Shown here: positions 1-7,699 of the stretch, piece after piece
Position numbering within the stretch: the first letter of the stretch is position 1
Layout: each line of letters starts with the position of its first letter
Source of the DNA: JBLMZI01 sp050258755
Lineage (GTDB): Bacteria > Bacillota > Syntrophomonadia > Syntrophomonadales > DTU052
DNA length: 64,000 bases
NCBI GenBank assembly: GCA_050258755.1
Contig: JBLMZI010000006.1
Span: 1-64,000, forward strand
Reading direction: 5' to 3'
Position numbers and translations under genes: made by a program
Notes under the pieces: model-generated
Told to the model about the DNA's origin: nothing
The model's input: the letters and a program-made list of their open reading frames with translations, nothing else
Databases searched by the model: none

Positions 1-38
1 CACAGCGCTTTGGATAACCTTACTCCAGTCGAATACAG

Positions 39-80
39 AGACTCGGTCTCAGCCCAGATTCGGGCATCTTAAATCTGGCT
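39..80. terminator. Two adjacent short hairpins after the first Rhs tip
   Basis: GAGAC/GTCTC arms (38-50) and AGCCCAGATT/AAATCTGGCT arms (51-80) form two neighbouring inverted repeats about 125 nt beyond the stop of the minus-strand Rhs fragment. There is no clear T-tract, so termination is only a possibility. Bases 1-204 otherwise hold no gene that I can support, and no immunity gene is visible here. Confidence 0.3.
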
Positions 81-204
81 CAGACTAACGCAAGGGCTGT
101 ACAAATGCTGGGGGCAGGTCAAAACGGCCATTACGGAAAATATTACTCCCGCATAGATAGCCTTCTCAAACACAATATTGTCCCCCTTCCCTTGGTTATG
201 CTTG

Positions 205-1338
205 CTACCTCTTTAAGGGTTCCTCCCATCTGTAATAAACCTTCACAGTATGTCCTGGCCCGGAACTTGTATTTATGTCGCCGAAAGTGTCTGAGTCGTG
301 CAGTATTAAAGACGTTACAGTTAATTCATTCCTAACTTCAAATTGTATTTTGCCTTCAGCTTTGTTAACTGTAACCGTTAAGTGGAACCCGCCATTTCGT
401 AATGGCGCGTTATCAAATCCATTGGTAAAAAACAGCCCTGAAGGAACAGTTGCAATACCGGCATCTACAGAAGATATGTCTTTGTCAGTATTCCTCCCAT
501 TTTGAGCCTGACGACGTGCCTGTTTTACGTACGGATTGTTTTTCCATTCGTTAATCGACTGAGGATCATTAGTTTCGTTAAGATTATAATGATTGGATTT
601 ATCGGTTGGCAAAGTCCCTGCTAAAAAAGCTTTTAGGAATTTTGCATTATTAGATCCAAATACGTTTGAGAATTCCTGGTAGTTCTTTTTGACACCCATC
701 CATTGCCCCAACGCCTTCACTGCTGCTATGGAGTTTTGTTCTGGAGTATTGTTCGGACTAGTGGCCTTATATGCAATACCCATTAGTCTTATGCCCAGAT
801 TGATCTTGTCTGCAGCAGGGTTATTCAATAGCTTATTGATTGCAGCGGGTCCAAACATTTCGATTATCCCCGCCGGTGCCGACGCATCATTAATACCTGA
901 ACCCACTCGCCCTACCGAACCCGCTACCAAAATAGAAGCGCCCCAATCATGCCCACTAGGATCAACATACTTCAGCGGGTTATTCCCACAGTAAGTGAAT
1001 AAGTTTTGAGAAGTCGGATTGCTAATATCCCCCTCATAAGTATCCCTATTGAGAAACCGCCCATCCATCGGGTCATAATACCGAGCTCTCAGATAATACA
1101 ATCCAGTCTCTTTATCCTGAATCTCCCCAGCATACTTAAAGTGGTTCTCAACCTTCTCCGTCTCGCTGACCGTATTGCCCCACTCGTCATAAACGTAGCT
1201 GTTCTGAACCGTACCCGCACTATCCACCACCTGCACCACATCACCATGCCCGTTATACAGGTAGAAATACTGCTTCCCATCCGCCTCCTGCTTGGCGAGC
1301 AGGGGACCATGGATAAAGGGAATACCGTGAAAGCGACG
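205..1338 (-). pseudogene. Orphan Rhs C-terminal tip 1 (Rhs core remnant plus unrecognised toxin-like domain)
   Basis: The frame is open from 1338 down to 205 and is closed upstream by TAA and TGA, so it is a 5'-truncated Rhs gene. Its first ~110 residues match the core of the full-length Rhs protein at 10.5-15.6 kb: an LYNGHGD motif, YDEWGN, the GLYYLRARYYDP...GRFLNRD core signature, and CGNNPLKYVDPSGH at the usual boundary. About 250 residues follow that I do not recognise: a Gly/Ala-rich start, a helical middle, and a beta-rich end with GGFHLTVTV and GHTVKVYYRW. In Rhs systems this position carries a variable toxin. The fragment has no signal peptide, no convincing start and no visible immunity gene, so it is probably a silent displaced tip. 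A GTG at 1239 could start a 344-aa product, but it lies inside core sequence. Confidence 0.8.
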
Positions 1339-1388
1339 TTAAAATCATGGTTTGTGGCACTTCTGGCTCACCTATTGAAATGGCCGAT

Positions 1389-1577
1389 TACGACAGTTCT
1401 ACGACAGTTCGGCCAGAATCATGGATAAGCCAAAGCACCTAATTCAGGCGTATTTCAGCACTTATCATCTATCTGGAATTGTAACATATCCCCAAATGCA
1501 GGAAAAATCACGGCTTTTTGAGCAGTCTTGTCTCGCTCCAAGGTTCATATTTCTGTACGACAATTTTTACGACAGTT
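1389..1577. repeat. Short TACGACAGTT repeats in a non-coding gap
   Basis: The 281-nt gap between Rhs tip 1 and the M16 gene carries TACGACAGTT at 1389-1398, 1400-1409 and 1568-1577, and a variant TACGACAA near 1556. No open frame is convincing here. They may be degraded Rhs-repeat DNA or protein-binding sites; the sequence does not decide. Confidence 0.35.
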
Positions 1578-1587
1578 TCCCTCGAAA

Positions 1588-1614
1588 GAAGAGCCAGGGG
1601 GTTAGCCCTGGCTC
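1588..1614 (-). terminator. Terminator hairpin after the M16 gene; one of two identical 27-nt copies
   Basis: GAGCCAGGG and CCCTGGCTC form a perfect 9-bp stem around GGTTAG. Read on the minus strand the stem is followed by TTCTTTCG, and it lies 8 nt beyond the M16 stop. The same 27 bases recur at 10015-10041, beyond the immunity-like gene of the large Rhs system. This ties the two cassettes together. Confidence 0.8.
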
Positions 1615-1621
1615 AGCATGG

Positions 1622-2896
1622 TTAATCTAAATCTTTCAGAATTCTTGTGAATTCCTTTTTTGTAAGCTTGCCTGTCGACCCCAAGACGACCAGCGACGCA
1701 CGCTCACTCTTGAAAATAAGCTTTGCTATTTCCATAACTCTGCTAGCGTTTACCTGCTTAAACAAATCGATTCTTTCAGGAATATCACGTTTGGCTCTGT
1801 TCAGTACGAAATAATCATGAGCTAATTGATGATTCAGTTCCTCGGGATTATCAAGCCAAAACCATAAATTCTCCGTGTAGAATGGCATTGTTGTATCAAA
1901 GTCAGAAGTTCCAATACCGTCTTTCATGCGGTTAAGTGTTTCAACAACAAGCGCCAAACAATCATAAACATATTTCTTATGAATCGAAAAGTTAACGTGA
2001 ATAACCGCCGCATCTTCGTATTCTTCTAACTCTGAACCGATGGTCGAGGTTAGTCCGCTTTTTTCCCTTATAACACGTTGAAGCCTCGAACCAACGCCTT
2101 CCCCTAAAATACAATTCAATAAAATCAGTTCTTCTCTCGTGGCATCCTCATAATTAACGTCAAATGAAACATTTACATCAAGATAGCTCCCAACCGTATT
2201 AATTAAATGAATATCCGGCTTTCTAGGTTGATACTTAATGTTTTGGAAGCCCGGTTTTTGCACATCCTGGTTGTCATCAAGAGCGATTTTATTAAGCTCG
2301 GAATTAACAATGTCAATCCCATTAGAATCTATACACCCAGTAATAAAGAAAGCTATCTGACTAGGGTTAAAATGTGTCTGTTTATACTGGATTACGTCGC
2401 TCAATTGTATCTTATTAATGGTTTCTTCATTGCCCATAATAGGCAACGATAGAGCATTACCCTTCCATACCGCTTTACTTACATATTGTCCAATGTCTAA
2501 ATACGAATCTCTTTCCTGTACTTGGTTGAGTACAACTGTCTTTTCTTGTTCATATTCAGACTCTGTCCAGTTTAAGCTGCCTAAAATGGCTTGGAACAGA
2601 TTGATGCACTCTTTTAATCTGTTGGGGCGCACCTTCATGTGAAACCTAAGGTAATCCTTATATGTTGTTGCCCGAAGTGTGCTACCATAACTTTCCATGC
2701 GATAGTAGATTTCATCTTGTGACAAAGTCCCCATCCGACGGAAATGAAGGTGTTCTAACAGATGAGTAATCCCGTTATTCAAAGGATGTTCATACCTCGA
2801 ACCAGTTCGAATGTAGAGTCCTATTACGATAGAATGAACATAGTTTACCGGGTAATAGATGATTTTTATTCCATTTGAAACAACAAATTCGTTCAT
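1622..2896 (-). CDS. M16 (pitrilysin-like) peptidase-family protein with altered third zinc ligand
   Basis: A 424-residue protein of the M16 family, whose members are zinc peptidases with an inverted HxxEH motif. The motif is present (HLLEH, residues 45-49). The distal ligand, normally the second Glu of a VxxEE-type motif about 76 residues later, aligns with VVLNQV (residues 121-126), so Gln125 seems to replace Glu. The C-terminal half has the usual second M16 fold. The start has an excellent RBS (AAGGGAGGTG). It lies 76 nt after Rhs tip 2 and before a terminator identical to that of the main Rhs cassette, which is exactly where an immunity gene would be. It may be an inactive M16 that binds the toxin, a protease with an unusual site, or an unrelated passenger. 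Family is certain, role inferred. Confidence 0.85.
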   Translation of the reverse strand: MNEFVVSNGIKIIYYPVNYVHSIVIGLYIRTGSRYEHPLNNGITHLLEHLHFRRMGTLSQDEIYYRMESYGSTLRATTYKDYLRFHMKVRPNRLKECINLFQAILGSLNWTESEYEQEKTVVLNQVQERDSYLDIGQYVSKAVWKGNALSLPIMGNEETINKIQLSDVIQYKQTHFNPSQIAFFITGCIDSNGIDIVNSELNKIALDDNQDVQKPGFQNIKYQPRKPDIHLINTVGSYLDVNVSFDVNYEDATREELILLNCILGEGVGSRLQRVIREKSGLTSTIGSELEEYEDAAVIHVNFSIHKKYVYDCLALVVETLNRMKDGIGTSDFDTTMPFYTENLWFWLDNPEELNHQLAHDYFVLNRAKRDIPERIDLFKQVNASRVMEIAKLIFKSERASLVVLGSTGKLTKKEFTRILKDLD

Positions 2897-2972
2897 CAGT
2901 TCACCTCCCTTAACTGCAAATCAGATGATTGACCGCAACTTCCACAATAATAAAATTTATTTATTATATATG

Positions 2973-3503
2973 TTACAACTTGCCGCAAACCATGGCTCCT
3001 CCCCTTGCCATCATTCCGACTGTTACTACAAGGAATGGGTCATCAGCTACACCAATTCCAGTCGCATCATCGGCCACTAGAACCGCTGTTGCAACTGCGC
3101 CTGCTACGAATATTCCGGCTCCCACCAACACTCCACTTACAGAGACACCTTCTTGAGGCGCGGGTGCTGGCGCTTGTTTCTGCCCGTTGCCCGGTGCAAT
3201 TCCAGGCGCACCCGGCTGCTTTGATTTTGGCGTTTCGACCGCACGCTTTTGTGAGGGATTTTGCGATTGCTGTCCTTTAGGTGTTCTACTGTGTTCCTCT
3301 CCGTTGTTATGCCCAACATTTCTTTGACGCTCGCCTGATGGCTGCCTGTTTTCAGCGCCTCTACGCTGGTTAGGATTTGGTTGCTTCTCATATTTGCCTT
3401 TTTTAGGTGCCTCCTGTTGTTTCTGTGGTTTCTGTGCCTTATGCCCCGTCGGGTCAACATACTTCAGCGGGTTATTCCCACAATCCCTAATAGGTGAACC
3501 CAC
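2973..3503 (-). pseudogene. Orphan Rhs C-terminal tip 2 (basic linker plus hydrophobic C-terminus)
   Basis: Homology to the Rhs core begins abruptly at TGTGGG (about 3486) and gives CGNNPLKYVDPTGH, the standard Rhs toxin boundary; the few residues before it are unrelated. A ~100-residue Lys/Gln/Pro-rich low-complexity linker follows, then a Gly/Ala/Val-rich hydrophobic stretch (GVLVGAGIFVAGAVATAVLV) and VTVGMMARGGAMVCGKL at the end. That C-terminus could insert in membranes, but no family is recognised. The 5' break sits next to the IS110 element, so the insertion or an associated rearrangement probably cut the gene. A GTG at 3503 gives a 176-aa frame, but without a signal peptide export would not be expected. 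The M16 gene follows. Confidence 0.8.
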
Positions 3504-3583
3504 AGGGGATTCGTTTGTCTAAGAACTGACCAGATTATACCATTCATGGATAAGGGACAAAAAGAACTAGGGAAGGAATGCCG

Positions 3584-4852
3584 TTATTTCTCAGTTTTCG
3601 GTAGGTTGTAGGAAGGAGGGTTAACGTATTTCTCGTTGTAAGTCATCATCCTCCAAATGATGTTCACCAATCGACGCTCAACACACTTCATCGCCTGTCT
3701 TGGTGCCTTCCCATCGGACAGCTTCTGGTTGTAGTATTCATAGAAGAACGGATTCACAATCCGTTTCTCCTTTCCGATTGGCATAGTTAACCTAACCGCA
3801 AGCATGTAAAAGAGGGAATTCAAGCTTCTGTTTCCCCGCTTGTTGGGAAACTGTTTTTTCTCCTCCCCAGATTCAACGGTTATAGGCGCAACCCCGCAGT
3901 AATATGCCAGCTTTGCAGGAGACGGAAACCGCCTAATATCGCCTATTTCGCTAATAAAACCAGCCGCAGTTATTGTGTCAATGCCTGCCATACTTGTTAA
4001 CTGATAAGGGAAGTTATTGAGAAAGTCCGCTATTATCGCTTCGAGCGAGTTCATTTCATCAACGTTGCGCCTATATTGCCTGATGATTGAAGGAATCACT
4101 AAATCGCTGGTTTCCTGAAACTCAATGGTTGTATTCCCTGCCCTCTCGACGCAATCAAGTATCTCACGCGCTTTCTGAAGCCGTAATCGCTTGTTGGAGT
4201 ATTCTTCAAGCATTTCGGCCAATTCTTCCGCTGTGATACCCCGCAGCTTGGATGGAGACGGGTATTTCTCGTAAAACGCCAACGAACTGTTGCAATCGAT
4301 GTTCTCGAAAAAACCACGATAACCGGGATAATTGCTTGTAATGAAGGCATGAAGCTGGTTCCGTAATGCCCTATTCATTTTGACAACCTGGTTACGGCGT
4401 GCGACCAACTTCCCTAGAACCCAATACTTGTCCTGAGGATTAGCATTCTGACGCTTGTTGAAACTACCGTACAGAACTCTTGCAGCACACTCGGCATCTG
4501 CGGAGTCCGTTTTATCTATACTTTCGGCTTTACGGTAACCGTAGACAAGATAAGCATGAATGTGCTTCACAATTTGCCCATTGTCTCTCAGGAAGACTGC
4601 TAGACTTCTGCCATAAGTCGAAGTATCCTCTAAGCCGAAAGCTGGAACAGTCCCTATCGCGCATCGTTCTTCTATAATCCCTTTCTTCACGATTTCGCGG
4701 ATTTGATTTAGGAAGTTTTCGAACTCGCTAGGCACGTTAGGGAATTTCACCTCGTCCATTTTCTCCGAAAAGCAATCCATAATGACTGCGGTATGAGTTT
4801 CCTTGTGACTATCAATGCCCACATAGACATACTTCATTTTGGGATGGTTCAC
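3584..4852 (-). CDS. IS110-family transposase (DEDD recombinase)
   Basis: A 422-residue transposase with an N-terminal RuvC-like DEDD domain. The acidic residues are visible as YVGIDSHK (Asp14), FGLEDT (Glu75) and KTDSADA (Asp116/Asp119). A coiled-coil middle is followed by a C-terminal transposase_20 domain containing LTSMAGID, YCGVAPITVESGE (candidate catalytic Ser) and KRGNRSLN. The length is normal for the family and there is no frameshift, so it may be active. Members of the IS110 group are guided by a structured RNA made from the non-coding end; here the 5' flank is the longer and more structured side. Confidence 0.95.
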   Translation of the reverse strand: MNHPKMKYVYVGIDSHKETHTAVIMDCFSEKMDEVKFPNVPSEFENFLNQIREIVKKGIIEERCAIGTVPAFGLEDTSTYGRSLAVFLRDNGQIVKHIHAYLVYGYRKAESIDKTDSADAECAARVLYGSFNKRQNANPQDKYWVLGKLVARRNQVVKMNRALRNQLHAFITSNYPGYRGFFENIDCNSSLAFYEKYPSPSKLRGITAEELAEMLEEYSNKRLRLQKAREILDCVERAGNTTIEFQETSDLVIPSIIRQYRRNVDEMNSLEAIIADFLNNFPYQLTSMAGIDTITAAGFISEIGDIRRFPSPAKLAYYCGVAPITVESGEEKKQFPNKRGNRSLNSLFYMLAVRLTMPIGKEKRIVNPFFYEYYNQKLSDGKAPRQAMKCVERRLVNIIWRMMTYNEKYVNPPSYNLPKTEK

Positions 4853-5100
4853 ACTTAAAATCTCCTTTCCTTCGGAATTTCAACGCATAAAACCTTTATA
4901 AAACAATCCCAATTCTGCCCAGCGTTATACCCAGTTGCCCGAGTACCGCACTAATTTATCAGTCTGAAAGGCTTTATGTATTGCGTAATAAATTGGCTGT
5001 AGCGGGATTGAAGGAGTATTCAAACATAGCCATACTCAGCATTGGTCAATGACCTGCACAGATTGCGTAAGCCACCCCAATCCCGCTAAGCCAGGGGGTG
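4853..5100 (-). ncRNA. Candidate IS110 bridge RNA region
   Basis: The region upstream of the transposase start has strong secondary structure. GGCTgTAGCGGGATTG (4995-5010) can pair with CAATCCCGCTAaGCC (5078-5092) in a ~15-bp stem. Inside the enclosed 67 nt, GAGTAT (5014-5019) pairs with ATACTC (5032-5037) around a 12-nt loop, and the GGTCA/TGACC region can form another small hairpin. IS110-group elements encode their bridge RNA on this side of the recombinase gene. Loop sequences cannot be matched to target and donor without known element ends, so this is structure plus position only. Confidence 0.4.
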
Positions 5101-5105
5101 TATAT

Positions 5106-5141
5106 CAAGCAGGCTTCCCCTACGACTTGGAAGCCCGCTTG
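5106..5141 (-). terminator. Terminator after the SymE-like gene
   Basis: CAAGCaGGCTTCC (5106-5118) and GGAAGCCcGCTTG (5129-5141) form an interrupted 12-bp stem. It starts 6 nt after the stop codon of the minus-strand SymE-like gene. Confidence 0.65.
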
Positions 5142-5146
5142 TTGTC

Positions 5147-5548
5147 CTAGTATCCCAGTCTATCTAAGTCCAAGAGCCGCAACGTGAAAACGCCGTATTC
5201 TGGTCGCAGCACAAACCAGCTACCGATAGAAAAGCCCAAATCTTCAAGCCACGGGCCTTTTACCTCAATGTGCGGAGTACGCTTCCCATTGTGCATTTCG
5301 GCTTTGACCTGTAATAAGGCCAAAGAATCACTCTCCCGCACTTGTTTAACCACGGCTTTGTATGCCTCCATCCCCGAACCCTGCAATTTGAAGGTAATCC
5401 GCTCCTGGTCATATTCAGCGATAACCAGACTGTCCCGCTCAAAGCCGTATTCATTGAGCCAGAAGCCGGAAATCCTGATTCTTGGCTTTCTTTTGGGCCT
5501 TACGGAGTCTACTTTTTCGCTGCCTACGGCAAGAATGCGTTTGTTCAT
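5147..5548 (-). CDS. Tandem SymE-like (AbrB/SpoVT-type fold) protein
   Basis: A 133-residue basic protein made of two copies of a SymE-like unit. The first contains IRISGFWLNEYGFERDSLV (about residues 24-42), the second PHIEVKGPWLEDLGFSIGSW (about 92-111). E. coli SymE has the same 'I..kG.WL...GF..G' pattern; it is a toxin derived from an AbrB-type DNA-binding fold that condenses nucleoids. The start is ATG 5548, preceded by AAAGGTGG. The gene sits between IS110 and the regulator/recombinase pair. It could be a toxin or an AbrB-like regulator of the element; an antisense-RNA antitoxin like SymR was not identified. Confidence 0.65.
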   Translation of the reverse strand: MNKRILAVGSEKVDSVRPKRKPRIRISGFWLNEYGFERDSLVIAEYDQERITFKLQGSGMEAYKAVVKQVRESDSLALLQVKAEMHNGKRTPHIEVKGPWLEDLGFSIGSWFVLRPEYGVFTLRLLDLDRLGY

Positions 5549-5776
5549 GGACAAGACCCACCTTTCTCTGCTACTCTGTGGTTAAGGGATGACTCTTGCA
5601 TTTCAATCAACATATATTAAACTTCTTAAATTTTCATTTTGTTTCGCTGTTATTTGTTGGCAATGCTAAATACACATTAAAGATACCCTATAGGCCCAAC
5701 GGGTTCAAGGGCTTATTTTTGTTTCCCAACTCATAAATATGTTAAGATGTGAAAAAGGCCGATATAGAGGGATATT

Positions 5777-6022
5777 ATGATTAGCTACAAACCTTTTCAG
5801 AAGATATTGATTGACCGCGAGTTGAAAAAGACCGAATTCATGAAAATCGCCGGAATTTCGGGCGCGACAATGGCAAAGCTGAGTTCAAAGGAATATGTAT
5901 CGCTTGAAGTCATTGATAAACTCTGCGCCGCGCTTAACTGTCAGCCAGGAGACTTAATAGAGTACATTCCCGATGAAAAGACCGAAAAGAAATCGACAAA
6001 TACTAAGCAGCCTCGGAAATAG
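5777..6022 (+). CDS. Small Cro/C1-type HTH regulator
   Basis: An 81-residue DNA-binding protein of the compact Cro/C1 (HTH_26-like) class. The pattern KTEFMKIAGISGATMAKL (helices 2-3) and SLEVIDKLCAALNCQPGDLIEYIP (helices 4-5) is typical of small regulators of phages and integrative elements. A GAGGG ribosome binding site precedes the ATG. It is followed by a perfect hairpin and then by the recombinase gene, whose promoter carries repeats, so it may control excision or integration. The charged C-terminal tail is probably disordered. Confidence 0.88.
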   Translation: MISYKPFQKILIDRELKKTEFMKIAGISGATMAKLSSKEYVSLEVIDKLCAALNCQPGDLIEYIPDEKTEKKSTNTKQPRK

Positions 6023-6033
6023 AGGCTGCTTAG
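6003..6033 (+). terminator. Perfect hairpin overlapping the regulator stop codon
   Basis: CTAAGCAGCCTC and GAGGCTGCTTAG form a perfect 12-bp stem with a 7-nt loop. The stop codon (6020-6022) lies inside it. The following T-tract is poor (TTCATTA), so termination is likely but not certain. Confidence 0.65.
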
Positions 6034-6203
6034 TTCATTATTAGGAAAGCCCGTCGAAGTAAATCAACTGACCGTCATTTCTGAACCAGCTAACCTCAAA
6101 ATGCGTTTTTGACCCCCTAACCCCCATCAAGTTACATCCATAACTTATCAGTGCCTTCTTTGCTTTTTGTTTACCTTCGCTTATTTTTATTTCATCTATC
6201 TAT

Positions 6204-6300
6204 GTCATAGTAGTATCATTCTATGACTTATATGTGTTATAATTGGTCATAGAATACCACTATAGCCGACGATTAACCTCTCAAAAATACGTCATAGAAT
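6204..6300 (+). promoter_or_regulatory. Recombinase promoter with four GTCATAG repeats
   Basis: GTCATAGAAT occurs at 6246-6255 and 6291-6300, in reverse orientation at 6218-6227, and as GTCATAG at 6204-6210; the first two face each other as a palindrome. A perfect TATAAT (6238-6243) lies between them, with no good -35. The repeats flank and follow the -10 box, as expected for an operator used by the upstream HTH protein or for accessory recombinase sites. The 304-nt gap between the regulator and recombinase genes contains this array and no other gene. Confidence 0.6.
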
Positions 6301-6326
6301 GCCTAAAACCTAAAGGAGGACTTGAT

Positions 6327-7226
6327 ATGGCAGCTAGAATCGAGAATTGGCTAACCGAACTGCACAACGATGGGAAGGACGAAAAGACCATTATCGCCTA
6401 TCGAACGGTGCTGAACCAGTTTTCAACATGGTTTGAGCAGACTTCCGGCGATTCGGATTTGTCCAAGGTCACTCAAATGGACATTAAGGATTTCAAACAG
6501 TACATGGCTGCTACCCTTGGCCGCAAGCCAGCAACGATTAATAAAGCCCTGGTTACGCTTAAAGGATTCTTTGAATGGGCGATGGAAAACGGCTTCACGC
6601 CCTCCAATCCGGCCCGAAAGGTTAAGCTGGTGGAGAAGCAGGCATTAGCCCCAAAATGGCTCGAAAGGAGCGAACAGAACCGTCTTATTCGTGCCATTGA
6701 GCAGGAAAAGAACCAGTTTAAGAAAGCGCGTGATTTAGCCATAGTACAAGTGGGGCTTCAGGCTGGTTTGAGACTTGAAGAAATCTGTAATCTAGGCATT
6801 TCCGATGTTACGGTCAATGGCAGGAGCGGGACAGTCATTGTCAGAGAAGGCAAACGGGGCAAATATCGGGAAGTTCCGTTGAATGCGGATATTCGGGTTG
6901 CTTTGAAAGACTATCTGAAAGAGCGGGAAACCCATAAATACGGGGATAGTGAGCGGTTATTTATTGGGGAACGCAATCCCCTGTTAACGCCAAGGGCAAT
7001 TCAGCATTTGATTGAGGAATACGGCAGAAAGGCCAAAATTGAGGGCTTAACGGCTCATAAACTAAGGCATTCTTTCTGTCACAATTTAATGGATGCTAAA
7101 GTGGGTATCGAAAAGGTTGCCATGCTTGCAGGACATTCAAGCCTTGAAAGCACAAGGGTTTATATCGTTCCTGGGAAGCGTGAACTTCAGGCTACGGTTG
7201 AAACGATTGCGGTAACGGATGAATGA
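6327..7226 (+). CDS. Tyrosine recombinase / integrase
   Basis: A 299-residue site-specific recombinase of the XerC/D-phage integrase type. It has an N-terminal SAM-like core-binding domain (residues 1-95) and a catalytic domain with all six active-site residues: Arg149 (QAGLRLEE), Lys176, His244 and Arg247 (AHKLRHSF), His270 (LAGHSS) and Tyr279 (STRVYIV). ATG 6327 was chosen because AAAGGAGGA lies 7 nt upstream; an earlier start at 6243 would overlap the TATAAT box. It probably integrates and excises the surrounding element. The attachment sites were not found by eye. Confidence 0.95.
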   Translation: MAARIENWLTELHNDGKDEKTIIAYRTVLNQFSTWFEQTSGDSDLSKVTQMDIKDFKQYMAATLGRKPATINKALVTLKGFFEWAMENGFTPSNPARKVKLVEKQALAPKWLERSEQNRLIRAIEQEKNQFKKARDLAIVQVGLQAGLRLEEICNLGISDVTVNGRSGTVIVREGKRGKYREVPLNADIRVALKDYLKERETHKYGDSERLFIGERNPLLTPRAIQHLIEEYGRKAKIEGLTAHKLRHSFCHNLMDAKVGIEKVAMLAGHSSLESTRVYIVPGKRELQATVETIAVTDE

Positions 7227-7460
7227 CGCGAGTCTGTACGTCCGTATTTTGGGCAAATAAGCGTTCGTAAAACAATAAATAACACCCGCGCCCGAATCAA
7301 CCACAATAACTCGATATTTCGTTTTTGAGGCCCGTTTGACCAATCTGTGGTCGTACTTGCTCCCATTTTCAGATTGTGGCTAACCAGCAAATTCACGTTT
7401 TATGGCCGAAACTTCGCTTACAAACGCCAATATATTGGCATTCTTAAATCAGAACCAAAC

Positions 7461-7502
7461 AAACCAGGCGACAAAGAAAAAGTCTCTGTCGCCTGGTTTT
7501 CG
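7461..7502. terminator. Terminator between convergent integrase and primase
   Basis: AAACCAGGCGACA (7461-7473) and TGTCGCCTGGTTT (7487-7499) form a perfect 13-bp stem with a T-run after it on the plus strand and an A-run before it, so it can act in both directions. The remainder of the 473-nt gap (7227-7699) has no credible gene; it includes a 14-bp A/T palindrome at 7579-7592. Confidence 0.8.
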
Positions 7503-7699
7503 TTCATTTTCAGTTTTCTTGCCTGATTGAGTTTAACTGTGCCTTGGTTTGCTGCCCAATCCGTCTGGTACATAATAGAATAATATATTATTAATATCAG
7601 CCCTATACGGCTAACTCTGCAATTAAAGAAAAGGTATGTGCTATAAACTATGCATTGGTGGGGATTTCGAATAAATAAATGATGTGAAATTCTAAAAAA

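Larger units (their letters stand above)
3487..5100 (-). mobile_element. IS110-family insertion sequence (ends approximate)
   Basis: The element is one IS110-type transposase gene, ~97 nt of 3' flank and ~250 nt of structured 5' flank. The low-coordinate limit is set where Rhs homology stops (3486/3487). The high-coordinate limit is set before the terminator of the SymE-like gene (5106-5141). Elements of this family normally lack terminal inverted repeats and target duplications, and none were found, so the exact ends need an empty-site comparison. Confidence 0.6.

Noticed and set aside
5089..5099. Eleven-base partial match to the 27-nt terminator repeat
   Set aside because: It matches only the left arm and the other half is not found at the opposite IS110 end, so I do not claim insertion into a third copy.
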